Numbered from the stretch's first letter, positions 34,300-43,435 are shown. The stretch: DNA of 64,000 bases from Aliishimia ponticola (GCF_004803475.1 NZ_SRKY01000004.1:62001-126000); one strand, 5' to 3'. Numbers and translations are program-made. The notes: generated from the letters alone by a model not told the origin.

Positions 34300-34935
34300 T
34301 TATTCTTCGGCGGTCTCTTCGACGGCCTCTTCTGCGTCACCCTCTTCGTTCTCGGAAGAACGCAGACCGGACGGAGCAGAGATGTTGCCGATCACGAAGT
34401 CACGGTCGATCGTCGGTTTCGCGCCAGCCGGCAGCGAGATGGACGAGATCGTGATGGTGTCGCCAATATCCAGACCGGAGATGTCTGCAACGATGCTTTC
34501 CGGGATTTCGCCCGCAACAACGTTCAACTCCACCTCGGGGCGGACAACCGTCAGCACACCGCCTTTTTTCAGGCCGGGGCACGCATCTTCACCCGTGAAT
34601 TCCACGTGGATGAAAAGGTTCACACGGCTGGTGCGGCGCAGGCGCATCAGGTCGATATGCGTCGGAAGGTCTTTGACCACGTCGCGCTGCACGTTGCGGC
34701 AGATCACGCGGACGTCGTCCTGACCGTCAACTTTCAGGTTCCACAAGGTGGACATGAAGCGCCCGGCCTTGAGTTTGTGAAAGAGTTTGTTGAACGGAAT
34801 GTTGATCGGTTGCGGATCTTCACCGCCACCGTAAACGATCCCAGGTACCATCCCGTCGCGACGGGACTGACGAGCGGCGCCCTTGCCTGTCCCCGTCCGG
34901 ACCTGGGCTTCGAGATCAGGAATCTCACCAGCCAT
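34300..34935 (-). CDS. rplY: 50S ribosomal protein L25/general stress protein Ctc
   Basis: 211-aa 5S rRNA-binding protein with the two-domain CTC/TL5 layout. The N-terminal L25 domain includes [20 protein letters not shown] and [20 protein letters not shown]. The C-terminal beta domain has [20 protein letters not shown] and [20 protein letters not shown]. An acidic tail ([16 protein letters not shown]) closes it. Single gene between convergent DUF2237 and the sulfotransferase; the terminator at 34246 is its own. Confidence 0.96.
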   Translation of the reverse strand: MAGEIPDLEAQVRTGTGKGAARQSRRDGMVPGIVYGGGEDPQPINIPFNKLFHKLKAGRFMSTLWNLKVDGQDDVRVICRNVQRDVVKDLPTHIDLMRLRRTSRVNLFIHVEFTGEDACPGLKKGGVLTVVRPEVELNVVAGEIPESIVADISGLDIGDTITISSISLPAGAKPTIDRDFVIGNISAPSGLRSSENEEGDAEEAVEETAEE

Positions 34936-35034
34936 AGTCGTATCTCCTAAATTGTCATCTGCGGGCCGCCTCCAAGGCTGTCGGGTCCCGCATGAGGACG
35001 CGCGTATAGACGGAAAGCGGCGAATTGCAAAGCC

Positions 35035-35703
35035 TTATTTTGCAGGGGCCTGCTGCGTATCGACCAAGGGGGCCTTGCGGCGCTTGCGCCCGTTCGGCCC
35101 AAGGTATCCCCCCGCCTGCCATAGCCGGGCATAAAGCGCAAATTCCTCCGCGCGGGCCTGGCGCAGGGCGGCTTCCAGCTGGGGGGAAAGAGAGGCGTGC
35201 CGTTTGGGTGAGACATTGCGCTTGTCGAAATCGACCTCAAAGCCGAGGCGTCCGGACAGAAAGTCCTGAAACTGTTCTTGCGCCTCATAGGCGAAAAGGT
35301 GATCGACCACCCGCCGCCCGCGCGCATTGGTCAGGAACTGGAACTGCGATCCGATATGCGCGTGGGCCGGGGGCACGGGTTCCAGAACATCGGCAACGAA
35401 CTGTTCGAACGTCATGCCGGCGGTCGATTTTTGCGGCGCCACCAGCCCCGAACGCGCCCGGTATTTGTACCAGCTTCGCAACTGATCCAGCGGCGCGCGC
35501 ATCATCGCGACCGTTTCAAGCCCCGGTCCGATTTCCTTTTCGAGAAACGGCCTGATCCTGCGGCGATACCTGCGCGCCGTGACATGTTTCTGGCCAAGCG
35601 CAAAGACCAGATCCGCGTGACGCCGCAACGCGGTTTCCACTGCGGTTGTGCCGGTTTTGGGCGTGGCAAGGAACACAAGTTTGGCGTCGGCGAATACAAG
35701 CAT
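35035..35703 (-). CDS. Sulfotransferase-family protein
   Basis: 222-aa soluble protein with the PAPS-binding loop FLATPKTGTTAVETAL near residues 10-25 (TPKTGTT in place of the commoner SxKTGTT). MMRAPLDQLRSWYKYRARSG holds the 3'-phosphate region Arg/Ser. It is close in size to carbohydrate or protein sulfotransferases of marine Alphaproteobacteria. The acceptor is unknown, and it is unlinked to the glycan operon by direction. Together with the TPR protein at 6629 it is the second sulfotransferase here. Confidence 0.8.
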   Translation of the reverse strand: MLVFADAKLVFLATPKTGTTAVETALRRHADLVFALGQKHVTARRYRRRIRPFLEKEIGPGLETVAMMRAPLDQLRSWYKYRARSGLVAPQKSTAGMTFEQFVADVLEPVPPAHAHIGSQFQFLTNARGRRVVDHLFAYEAQEQFQDFLSGRLGFEVDFDKRNVSPKRHASLSPQLEAALRQARAEEFALYARLWQAGGYLGPNGRKRRKAPLVDTQQAPAK

Positions 35704-35752
35704 GCCGCCAGCTTAGCGCGCAGTGCTGAATATTCCGTTCCCGCAGGCCCGG

Positions 35753-36919
35753 TCAGGACTGCCAGCGGCCTTCGAAATCCTCTGGAATCAGCAGGTTTTG
35801 CAGGCCAAGATCGCTGACATTGGTTTCACCGCACAGCGCCATGGTCGTATCCAGTTCTTTCTGGATCACCTCCAGCGCGGTCTGCACGCCTTTCTGGCCC
35901 ATCGCGCCCAACCCATAGATGAACGCGCGTCCGATATAGGTCCCCTTGGCCCCCATCGCGAGCGCCTTGAGCACGTCCTGACCGGACCGGATACCGCTGT
36001 CGAGATGCACTTCCACATCGTCGCCCACCGCATCGAGGATCGGACGCAGCATCCGGATCGACGACAGCGCGCCATCCAACTGACGGCCCCCATGGTTCGA
36101 TACGACGATGGCATCCGCGCCCAGCTTGGCGGCCATTTTCGCGTCCTCTGCATCCAGAATGCCCTTCAGGATCACCTTGCCGCCCCATTGTTCCATCAGC
36201 TTTTCGATCTTGCCCCAGTCAAGCGACGGGTCGAATTGCTCTGCCGTCCACGCCCCCAGTTGCGAGGTATCGGTGATCCCGTCCACATGGCCGACGATGT
36301 TGCCGAACTCGCGCCGCTTGGCGGATAGCATTTCGATGCCCCACGCCCATTTGGTTGCGAGATTCGCGATGGTTTTCGGTGTCATCTTCGGCGGGGCAGA
36401 CAGGCCGTTCTTAAGGTCCTTATGCCGCTGACCAAGGATTTGCAGATCCAGCGTGATGACCAGCGCCGAACAGTTCGCGGCCTTGGCGCGTTCGATCAGA
36501 CGCCCGGTGAAATCGGTGTCCTTCATCGTGTAAAGCTGGAACCAGAAGGGCTTGGTCGTCGCTTCTGCGACGTCCTCGATGGAGTTGATCGACATGGTGG
36601 ACAGCGTGAACGGCACGCCGAATGCCTCTGCGGCACGCGCGGCTTTCATCTCGCCATCGGCATTCTGCATCCCCGTCAGGCCCACCGGGGCCAGCGCCAC
36701 CGGCATCGTCACGTCCTGCCCGATCATCTGGCCTCGCGTGCTGCGTCCGGTCATATCCACGGCCACACGCTGACGAAGGCGCAACTTGTCGAAGTCAGAG
36801 GTATTTTCGCGAAAGGTCTGCTCCGTCCAACTGCCGCTTTCTGCGTAGTCGTAGAACATGCGGGGAACCCGGCGCTCATAAATCCTTTTGAGATCATCAA
36901 TGCAGGTGATGACGGGCAT
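35753..36919 (-). CDS. lldD: FMN-dependent L-lactate dehydrogenase/2-hydroxy-acid oxidase
   Basis: 388-aa alpha-hydroxy-acid oxidising flavoprotein. Family features are the N-terminal IDDLKRIYERRVPRMFYDYA, the FMN-site MPVALAPVGLTGM and LQLYT-type FWFQLYTMKD, and the catalytic histidine in VVSNHGGRQLDGA. The C-terminal DSGIRSGQDVLKALAMGAKG is also typical. The ATG at 36919 follows GGAGGAGCC with about 8 bp spacing; a frame-open start 9 codons upstream lacks this. LldD is the likely enzyme, but other hydroxy acids (e.g. glycolate, mandelate) cannot be excluded. It is divergent from the MaoC gene by 191 bp. Confidence 0.88.
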   Translation of the reverse strand: MPVITCIDDLKRIYERRVPRMFYDYAESGSWTEQTFRENTSDFDKLRLRQRVAVDMTGRSTRGQMIGQDVTMPVALAPVGLTGMQNADGEMKAARAAEAFGVPFTLSTMSINSIEDVAEATTKPFWFQLYTMKDTDFTGRLIERAKAANCSALVITLDLQILGQRHKDLKNGLSAPPKMTPKTIANLATKWAWGIEMLSAKRREFGNIVGHVDGITDTSQLGAWTAEQFDPSLDWGKIEKLMEQWGGKVILKGILDAEDAKMAAKLGADAIVVSNHGGRQLDGALSSIRMLRPILDAVGDDVEVHLDSGIRSGQDVLKALAMGAKGTYIGRAFIYGLGAMGQKGVQTALEVIQKELDTTMALCGETNVSDLGLQNLLIPEDFEGRWQS

Positions 36920-37110
36920 TTCGCGGCTCCTCCAAGCTTTGGTCAAAAAAAGTTACCAATCAACGCTGCGCGCGGCAATGGTTAATATACTCGGCGGATG
37001 CGCCCGCGTGACGTAGCGGAAGGATTGCACCGCGTAAGGGTCGCGCTCAACCATCGGAGCGCAGATGCGAAGGGCCGGGCAAAGACGCGCCGGGCCCACG
37101 GGAGGACAGC

Positions 37111-37548
37111 ATGTATTTCGAGGACATGACCGAAGGCTTTACCTACGAAACGGGCGAGAAAAGCCTGACGCAGGAGGAGATCATCACCTTTGCCAAACAG
37201 TGGGACGCGCAACCGTTCCATCTGGACGAAGAGGCCGCCAAGGCATCCCCTTATGGGCGGATCATCGCGAGCGGATTTCACACCCTGCTGACCGCGTTCA
37301 ACCTGACGCTGGCTGCCAGCGATTGGTCGGACTCGTCAATGGGATCGCCCGGCATGGACGAGATTCGCTGGAAGGCGCCCGTTTACCCCGGCGACACGCT
37401 GAAAGTGCGGGCCACGGTCCTCAAGGCGACGGCGTCACGGTCCAAACCGGACCGGGGCTTTGTCGATGTCTTCAACGAGATCATCAATCAAAGCGGCGCT
37501 GTCGTCGCCTCTTACAAGGCGACGCATATGCTCAAACGGCGGGGTTAG
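37111..37548 (+). CDS. MaoC-family (hotdog) dehydratase
   Basis: 145-aa single-hotdog protein of the (R)-specific enoyl-CoA hydratase family. The N-terminus [20 protein letters not shown] leads to [20 protein letters not shown] and [12 protein letters not shown]; the Asp and His of the D-x5-H motif (DAQPFHLD) are in place. It would hydrate an enoyl-CoA or a related thioester. Its stop overlaps the trpA stop by 4 bp, tail to tail. No fatty-acid genes are adjacent. Confidence 0.85.
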   Translation: MYFEDMTEGFTYETGEKSLTQEEIITFAKQWDAQPFHLDEEAAKASPYGRIIASGFHTLLTAFNLTLAASDWSDSSMGSPGMDEIRWKAPVYPGDTLKVRATVLKATASRSKPDRGFVDVFNEIINQSGAVVASYKATHMLKRRG

Positions 37549-38336
37549 GCGCTGTGCGCGCCATCGGCCAGTGACTTGACGAAGGCCAGCACATCCGCCG
37601 CGCTATCGCCCTTGCCGATCCGTTCCACGATGGCAGAGCCGACAACGGCCCCATCGGCAACGCTGGCGATATTCTTGGCATGGTCCGGCGTCTTGATGCC
37701 GAAGCCCACGATCACTGGCAGATCCGTCTTGGCTTTGATCCGCGCGACTTCTGGCGCCACGTCGACCGCTTGTGCCTCTGCCGCGCCGGTGATCCCGGTG
37801 ATCGATACGTAATACACGAAACCAGAGGTGTTTTGCAGCACGGTCGGCAGGCGCTTGTCATCCGTGGTCGGCGTGGCCAGACGGATAAAGTTCAGCCCAG
37901 CCGCCTGTGCGGGGATGCAAAGCTCTTCATCTTCTTCGGGCGGCAGGTCCACGATGATCAGACCGTCGATCCCGGCCTCTTTCGCGTCTTCGAGGAACTT
38001 GTCCACACCGCGCGAGTAGATCGGATTGTAATACCCCATAAGCACGATTGGCGTGGTGTCGTCGGTCTTGCGAAAGGCGCGCGCCACGTCCAGCGTGCGC
38101 TCCAAGGTCATGCCCGTCTCAAGCGCGCGCTGCCCGGCCAACTGGATCGTCGGGCCATCCGCCATGGGATCGGTGAAGGGCAGGCCCAGCTCAATGATAT
38201 CGACACCCGCCCCCGGCATACCCTGAACGATTTCCAGCGCGGTGTCGTAGTCGGGGTCTCCGGCCATCACATAGGCGACAAAGGCCTTTTTTCCGGCGGC
38301 CTGAAGTTCGGCAAATTTGGCGTCAATCCGAGACAT
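37545..38336 (-). CDS. trpA: Tryptophan synthase alpha subunit
   Basis: 263-aa TIM-barrel subunit cleaving indole-3-glycerol phosphate. The catalytic Glu49 and Asp60 are in place ([20 protein letters not shown]). Typical segments are [36 protein letters not shown] and [15 protein letters not shown]. trpB is not adjacent on this side; the gene stands apart from other trp genes within the window. It converges with maoC over 4 bp. Confidence 0.97.
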   Translation of the reverse strand: MSRIDAKFAELQAAGKKAFVAYVMAGDPDYDTALEIVQGMPGAGVDIIELGLPFTDPMADGPTIQLAGQRALETGMTLERTLDVARAFRKTDDTTPIVLMGYYNPIYSRGVDKFLEDAKEAGIDGLIIVDLPPEEDEELCIPAQAAGLNFIRLATPTTDDKRLPTVLQNTSGFVYYVSITGITGAAEAQAVDVAPEVARIKAKTDLPVIVGFGIKTPDHAKNIASVADGAVVGSAIVERIGKGDSAADVLAFVKSLADGAHSA

Positions 38337-38498
38337 GCTGTGCCCTTTTCCTGATCTCGTCAGCGGTCATGCCGAAAACTCCGGCCAAGTGCAATGGCTC
38401 GCCCGTGTGCATTCTGGCGTTAATCGCAGGCAGAGCATAGCTTGCGCCGCTTTTGGCAGGCGGATAAGGAGACGCGACTTAGCTTTCAGGAGACCGCC

Positions 38499-39596
38499 AT
38501 GGGCTTTCGCATGGGTATCGTTGGCTTGCCGAATGTCGGCAAATCCACATTGTTCAACGCGCTGACGAAAACCGCGGCGGCGCAGGCGGCGAACTTTCCG
38601 TTCTGCACGATCGAGCCGAATGTCGGCGATGTCGGCGTGCCGGATGCCCGGCTGGCCAAACTGGCAGAGATCGCGGGGTCCGCGCAGATCATCCCGGCCC
38701 GCATGACCTTTGTGGATATTGCCGGTCTGGTGAAGGGCGCGTCCAAGGGCGAAGGTTTGGGCAACCAGTTCCTCGCCAATATCCGCGAAGTTGACGCCAT
38801 CGCGCATGTGCTGCGCTGCTTTGAAGATGATGACATCACCCATGTGGAAGGCCGCGTGGACCCCGTGGCCGATGCGGAAACCATCGAAATGGAACTGATG
38901 CTCGCCGATCTGGAAAGCATCGAAAAGCGGTTGCAGAACATCGTCCGTAAAGTGCGCGGCGGTGACAAGGAAGCCGTGCAGCAGCAACGTCTGATGGAAG
39001 CGGCAAAGGCCGCGCTGGAAGACGGCAAGCCCGCCCGCGTGGTCGAAGTCGATGCTGAAGACCTGAAGGCATGGAACATGCTGCAACTGCTAAGCACCAA
39101 GCCGGTTCTTTACGTCTGTAACGTGGCCGAGGAAGACGCGGCGCAAGGCAATGCGCTGTCCGCCAAGGTCGCCGAAATGGCCGCGGCGCAGGGCAACTCG
39201 CACGTCATCATCTCGGCCCGGATCGAAGAAGAACTCAGCCAGCTCGAAGTGGACGAGGCCGAGATGTTCCTGTCAGAGATGGGGCTGGAGGAGGCCGGGC
39301 TCGACCGGTTGATCAAGGCGGGCTACGGGCTGCTGAACCTTGAAACCTATTTCACCGTCGGCCCCAAAGAGGCCCGCGCATGGACGATCCCGCAAGGCAC
39401 GTTGGCACCGCAAGCAGCCGGTGTGATCCATGGTGATTTCGAAAAGGGTTTCATCCGCGCTGAAACGATCGCCTATGACGATTACATCACCTGCGGCGGC
39501 GAACAGCCTGCCAAGGAAGCCGGCAAGATGCGCGCCGAGGGGAAGGCCTATATGGTCAAGGATGGCGACGTCATGCACTTCCTTTTCAACACCTGA
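38499..39596 (+). CDS. ychF: Redox/translation-associated GTPase YchF (OLA1 family)
   Basis: 365-aa P-loop ATPase/GTPase. The Walker loop GIVGLPNVGKSTLFNALT lies near residues 6-23, followed by NFPFCTIEPNVG (the switch I region) and FVDIAGLVKGASKGEGLGNQ. The C-terminal TGS-type region has LLNLETYFTVGPKEARAWTI and ends MHFLFNT. An AGGAG lies 6 bp before the ATG at 38499. The frame is open from 38442, but the upstream part is not conserved-looking. Probably ribosome-linked; monocistronic. Confidence 0.97.
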   Translation: MGFRMGIVGLPNVGKSTLFNALTKTAAAQAANFPFCTIEPNVGDVGVPDARLAKLAEIAGSAQIIPARMTFVDIAGLVKGASKGEGLGNQFLANIREVDAIAHVLRCFEDDDITHVEGRVDPVADAETIEMELMLADLESIEKRLQNIVRKVRGGDKEAVQQQRLMEAAKAALEDGKPARVVEVDAEDLKAWNMLQLLSTKPVLYVCNVAEEDAAQGNALSAKVAEMAAAQGNSHVIISARIEEELSQLEVDEAEMFLSEMGLEEAGLDRLIKAGYGLLNLETYFTVGPKEARAWTIPQGTLAPQAAGVIHGDFEKGFIRAETIAYDDYITCGGEQPAKEAGKMRAEGKAYMVKDGDVMHFLFNT

Positions 39597-39605
39597 CCCG
39601 GTGAT

Positions 39606-39626
39606 CCGCCCTTCCCGGGCGGGTTG
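39606..39626 (+). terminator. Possible terminator after ychF
   Basis: CCGCCC-TTCCC-GGGCGG, 6-bp stem, 10 bp after the ychF stop, followed by GTTGATT with only a weak T-run. Plausible but not strong. Confidence 0.4.
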
Positions 39627-39736
39627 ATTAACCCTTTGTCAAAGGTACGGAATTCCTTACCAAAGGCATTATTGCCGTGAAAATCAGGCGGTCCGCTGCT
39701 ATGACATATACCTGTCATATTGCGACTGGACCCCCG

Positions 39737-40435
39737 ATGTTTGATCAGCCTTTCGTTTTCCTCATTTTCATTGGCCTCGTGCTAAAATGCTTTGGCTACA
39801 TGGTCCGGGACGAGTTGCTTCTGCGTTGCATGCTGGCCGTTGGAACCGGGTTCGATATCGCCTTTTATGCGCTGCAAAGCCCGGCCATCCTGGGATCGGT
39901 CATGGCCAATTCGGTGCTGGTTTCGGTCAATCTGACCATCATCGGGGTGATCGTCATGGAACGCTCCACCTGGTTCATGACCGAAAAAGAGCGGATCGCG
40001 TTCGAGTATTTCAAGACGCTGTCACCGGGCCAGTTTCGCCGCATCATTCGCCGCGCCCGCTGGACCGTGGCCGGCGAGGACACGGTGCTGCTTCATGAAG
40101 GCCAGCGCACGGACAAGCTGTTCTTTCTCGAAACCAAAAGCTTCACGGTCAAGAAACGCGGCCTCAACTACGCCGCGCAGGGGCCCGCCTTCGCCGGAGA
40201 GATCATGCTGCTGCAAGGCGGCGTTGCCAGCGCCACGGTAATCGTTCCAAAAGGCGCTGTTTACGCGGAATGGTGCACTGCCGATCTACGCCGCACGATG
40301 CACCGATCCCGCCCGCTGGAAAATGCGCTGATGGCGCGGTTCGGCCACGATCTGGCGGACAAGGTGCGCAACTCCGTCCCGCTGCGTCCACAGGCCGATA
40401 CACCGGCGCCGATGCTCAATGTCGGACAAGTCTGA
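39737..40435 (+). CDS. Membrane protein with cyclic-nucleotide-binding-like domain (Popeye-type)
   Basis: About 232 aa. Three hydrophobic helices come first (FDQPFVFLIFIGLVLKCFGY, LAVGTGFDIAFYALQ, SVLVSVNLTIIGVIVMERS). A beta-rich domain follows with RIIRRARWTVAGEDTVLLHE, TDKLFFLETKSFTVKKRG and GPAFAGEIMLLQGGVASATV. The E-x-LLQGG phosphate-binding-like motif recalls cyclic nucleotide sensors, and the three-helix-plus-cNMP-fold layout resembles Popeye-domain proteins. Starts at GTG 39677 and ATG 39701 are also open; none has a strong ribosome binding site, and I chose the one nearest the first helix. Function unknown. Confidence 0.7.
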   Translation: MFDQPFVFLIFIGLVLKCFGYMVRDELLLRCMLAVGTGFDIAFYALQSPAILGSVMANSVLVSVNLTIIGVIVMERSTWFMTEKERIAFEYFKTLSPGQFRRIIRRARWTVAGEDTVLLHEGQRTDKLFFLETKSFTVKKRGLNYAAQGPAFAGEIMLLQGGVASATVIVPKGAVYAEWCTADLRRTMHRSRPLENALMARFGHDLADKVRNSVPLRPQADTPAPMLNVGQV

Positions 40436-40511
40436 CACAGACGCTGTTTTGCCCCGTATTCCAGCGACTCTGGCCTTGCCCTCGCCCCCCCGTGCCGTTA
40501 GACGGGTCAGC

Positions 40512-40601
40512 GGAGACGTGGCCGAGTGGTCGAAGGCGCTCCCCTGCTAAGGGAGTAGGCGGGAAACCGTCTCGAGGGTTCGAATCCCTTCGTCTCCGCC
40601 A
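40512..40601 (+). tRNA. tRNA-Ser (anticodon GCT)
   Basis: 90-nt class II tRNA with a long variable arm. Acceptor arms GGAGACG/CGTCTCC, discriminator G, encoded CCA; anticodon stem-loop CTCCCCTGCTAAGGGAG gives GCT; T-arm GAGGGTTCGAATCCCTT. It borders the IS remnant that follows 57 bp downstream. Confidence 0.95.
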
Positions 40602-40658
40602 CTTTAAATAATCAATATCAGTGTGTTATACTGCTGCCCGCAAGGGGCAATCTGCCAT

Positions 40659-41350
40659 GGCTTTGTTGCAAAATGAGTTGAAGGATTCATCTCGCGAATC
40701 CAGCGTGGTATTTCGAGCCCATGCGCAGCTGGGCCCATATGAAGTACAAGACCACGAACTGGTCGACTTACAGTGACAGCGTGAAGCGACGTGGGTCGCT
40801 ATCACTCTGGTTTGATCCGCAGATGGTCTGGATATCGCCGCCGACGGGCAGACGCGGTCGGCGGCAACAATTCAGTGAGGCCGCGATGCTGCCGGAATTG
40901 TTTGCGCAGATCCAACCCGATCAGAACATCGGCAACGTCACTGCAGACGGAGCCTACGACACGCGCAAATGCCACGACGCGATCGCTGCTCCTGATACCC
41001 ACGCCGTCATTCCGCCTCGCAAGAACGCCAAGCCATGGAAGCCCACGAGCAACTGGGCCATCGCCCGGAATCAAGCCGTGGAGGCGTCAAGATACCTGGG
41101 CCGCACCCTGTGGCGACGATGGAGCGGCTATCACCGGCGAAGCCGCGTCGAGACCAAGATGCATTGTGTGAAACGACTGGGCGAGAGCCTCCTGGCGCGG
41201 GACTTCGGTCGGCGGGTCGCGGGGATCCAGGTCCGCATCACGGTGTTGAACCGCTACACCGCTCTTGGAATTCCTGTCACAGAACCCGTGGGATGAGTCC
41301 GTCAGGGGAACGGGAAAGAACACCCTTCATTCGATTTGTGCAACAAAGCC
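40659..41350 (+). mobile_element. Internally deleted IS5-family insertion element
   Basis: 692-bp element with matching ends: GGCTTTGTTGCAAAAT at 40659 and, at the right end, a sequence whose complement reads GGCTTTGTTGCACAAAT. Inside is a transposase frame in which the N-terminal leader is joined directly to the second half of the DDE domain. Full relatives that I recall are about 1 kb, so roughly 350 bp is missing in frame. The bases flanking the two ends (CCAT and CTGT) do not form an obvious target duplication. The element is therefore an old or rearranged copy and non-autonomous, though it keeps both ends. Confidence 0.85.
40739..41296 (+). pseudogene. Truncated IS5-family transposase
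   Basis: The reading frame encodes about 185 aa. It starts MKYKTTNWSTYSDSVKRRGS, with the usual W(F/I)DPQ and GRRQQFSEAA leader, then changes at about 40886 to MLPELFAQIQPDQNIGNVTA. It retains the second Asp (VTADGAYDTRKCHD) and the terminal Glu (YHRRSRVETKMHC) of the DDE triad. The first Asp, in the DSTG region, and most of the domain between are lost. It therefore cannot be an active transposase. The junction being in frame is a coincidence of the deletion, not evidence for function. Confidence 0.85.
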
Positions 41351-41438
41351 CTGTGAACAGTAATCGTCAGGATGCCCGGCCACCGCATTGATCCAAACCA
41401 ACGTTCTGGACGTAATCAATGAGTGTTGGGGAGGCAAA

Positions 41439-42674
41439 ATGACTGACAAAGTGACAGTTCCGTTGGTCGCGGCCTTTCTGGCATCTGCTGGCATCCCTTT
41501 GTATATCCACCTTCCAAGTTTTGCGGCCGAGTTGGGACTTGGCTTGGGGACCATCGGCTACCTTCTGTTCGGCTTACGTGCTTTGGACTTTGTTCAAGAT
41601 CCCATACTAGGGCGCGTAATCGATCGTTTTCCCGCCTTCAGGTCGCGTTTTGCGGCGGGCGCGTTTCTAGGAATGGGGATAGGTTTCTGGATCGTTTTCG
41701 TAATGCAGCCAAACATGTTTGGGCTCGTTGCCGGATTGGTTTTTGTCTTCACGTCTTACAGTCTGGGAACAATTCTTTTTTACGGACAGGGCGCCGCAGT
41801 TGTCGGCGACCGCGCCGAAAGCGAACATTTGCGGTTTGCTGGGTTGCGCGAGACCGGAGCCCTGGGCGGCATCGTTGTGGCGGCAATCTTGCCCGGGCTA
41901 CTCGGGGGTTACTACGGGGTACTTGAAGGCTATTCGCTTTTTGGTCTGGGGCTGGCGATAGCATCGCTGGCCATTTGGCTGCTGAGCCGACCATTCTGGA
42001 GACCCGTGGGCGCTGAAACGCATCAAGGCCAGTCGCTTCGACGGTTGCTACAGCCCAAAATAATTCATTTGCTCTTGATCGCGCTGCTAAACGCGCTGCC
42101 TGTTGCCGTCACGTCGACGCTTTTCTTGTTTTTTGTCGAAGACCGCCTCGAACTGCCCGATCTTGCGGGGCTCTTTCTGTTGCTGTTCTTTCTGACTGCG
42201 GGCATGTCTGCACTGGTTTGGTCACGGGCGTCTGCACGATTTGGTGCCCGTCAGGTTTTACTGTTCGCAATGTGCCTCGCCGTCATTTCATTTGTTGGAG
42301 CTTTTTTGCTCCCTGCCGGGGCGGCATGGCGGTTTGGTCTGATTTGCGCGGCTTCTGGTGCGGCTTTGGGCGCGGATATGGTCATTCTGCCTGCGTTGTT
42401 TGCCAATGTGCTCATGACGCAAGGTGTCGCTACAGGCATCGGGTTCGGTGTCTGGGCTTTTGCCGCGAAGATGTCATTGGCGCTAGCAGCCGCGATTGTA
42501 TTGCCGGCATTGCAATATACGGGGTTCACGCCAGGTGGCACAAACACAGCCGAAGCGTTGCAGAGTTTGAATTTTCTATATGCTGTTCTGCCCTGCGCGC
42601 TGAAACTCCTGGCGTTGGCGTTTGTTGCCCGTCTCCCGAGGGCAGCGGCAGAGCCGTCTGTTAAGCTTCAGTGA
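41439..42674 (+). CDS. MFS transporter of the GPH/MFS_2 type
   Basis: 411-aa membrane protein with about 12 hydrophobic helices. GGGGAGG 5 bp before the ATG at 41439 fixes the start; the extra frame to 41388 is not used. Motifs resemble the glycoside-pentoside-hexuronide:cation group: LRALDFVQDPILGRVIDRFP is a clear version of the loop 2-3 signature. Base composition is visibly more AT-rich than the neighbours, and the gene directly follows the IS remnant, suggesting horizontal acquisition. Substrate unknown; proteins of this sub-group in related bacteria are not always sugar carriers. Confidence 0.8.
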   Translation: MTDKVTVPLVAAFLASAGIPLYIHLPSFAAELGLGLGTIGYLLFGLRALDFVQDPILGRVIDRFPAFRSRFAAGAFLGMGIGFWIVFVMQPNMFGLVAGLVFVFTSYSLGTILFYGQGAAVVGDRAESEHLRFAGLRETGALGGIVVAAILPGLLGGYYGVLEGYSLFGLGLAIASLAIWLLSRPFWRPVGAETHQGQSLRRLLQPKIIHLLLIALLNALPVAVTSTLFLFFVEDRLELPDLAGLFLLLFFLTAGMSALVWSRASARFGARQVLLFAMCLAVISFVGAFLLPAGAAWRFGLICAASGAALGADMVILPALFANVLMTQGVATGIGFGVWAFAAKMSLALAAAIVLPALQYTGFTPGGTNTAEALQSLNFLYAVLPCALKLLALAFVARLPRAAAEPSVKLQ

Positions 42675-42797
42675 GGCAATGTCGAAAGCAGATCACCTGT
42701 GATCCGGCCTTTTAAAGGGTGTGTAGCCGCGAATATGACAAACCACAGTCTTAGCTCGTTTGATGAGGTGAGGACCAAAGTAACCTGTCGGTCAAAA

Positions 42798-42850
42798 CGT
42801 CGAGTGAACCAAATCGTTGTGGCTTGCGTAGTAATAAGTATCACTCGACG
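42798..42850 (+). promoter_or_regulatory. 10-bp inverted repeat overlapping the ribosome binding site of the small exported protein
   Basis: CGTCGAGTGA (42798-42807) and TCACTCGACG (42841-42850) are exact complements separated by 33 bases. The second arm abuts the GAGG that serves the ATG at 42860. In mRNA this could fold into a stem that restricts access to the ribosome binding site, or it may be a protein operator. No T-run follows, so it is not a terminator. Confidence 0.45.
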
Positions 42851-42859
42851 AGGTACCCG

Positions 42860-43222
42860 ATGAAAAATCTTACTGTATGTTTGACACTGGTTCTTGGAGC
42901 GACATCGGCCCTCGCCGACAGCTTTGTTCCGGTCTCGGATAAGGGAACGTTCCTGTCCTTGGTGGACGGTAAGGAGCTGCGCAATCGTATTTACGGCGTG
43001 CGGCTGAACGTTCTGGGGAACGGCCGCCTCCAAGGTGCCGCGCTTGGATGGGATATCAGCGGCAGCTGGAGTTGGCAGGAAGGATACTTCTGCCGCGAAA
43101 TGGACTGGGGTGGTGAGCCGATCCCCTACAACTGCCAATTGGTCGAAGTGAAAAGCGGGAATATTTTGCGTTTTACGGTAGATCAGGGCGCCGGTGACTC
43201 TGCTTCATTCAGGCTGCAATAG
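42860..43222 (+). CDS. Small exported protein, roseobacter-type, function unknown
   Basis: 120-aa product. The start MKNLTVCLTLVLGATSALAD is a signal peptide cleaved near ALA-D. The mature part has FLSLVDGKELRNRIYGVRLN, GDWISGSWSWQEGYFC-like WSWQEGYFCREMDWGGEPIP and YNCQLVEVKSGN, with two conserved-looking cysteines that may pair. I recall similar short periplasmic proteins in this family annotated as dihydrodipicolinate reductase, but it has none of that enzyme's features. Start by GAGG at 42850. It is the last gene of the AT-rich block after the IS remnant. Confidence 0.7.
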   Translation: MKNLTVCLTLVLGATSALADSFVPVSDKGTFLSLVDGKELRNRIYGVRLNVLGNGRLQGAALGWDISGSWSWQEGYFCREMDWGGEPIPYNCQLVEVKSGNILRFTVDQGAGDSASFRLQ

Positions 43223-43435
43223 TGTGCCAATCGGCCACAATGTTGCGGAGGGTTGTACCTTTCGCCGCTATCGTAAGGCGGGCAAAGCAGTTCTTGGCCT
43301 AGTCGCAGCAAAAGCTCACTTTGTCCCGCAGACGAACAATTCGCCAGCGGCCTGATCTTGCATCCGCAGCGAATGGCCCTCAGTGCGGTTCCGCCTGCGG
43401 CGGCTTGGCAAGCAGCGTAGCCTGCGCAAGGCATT

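Noticed and set aside
40512-43435. Integration of a genomic island at tRNA-Ser
   Set aside because: No integrase, and I could not find a repeat of the tRNA 3' end downstream; acquired origin is only inferred from composition and the IS remnant.
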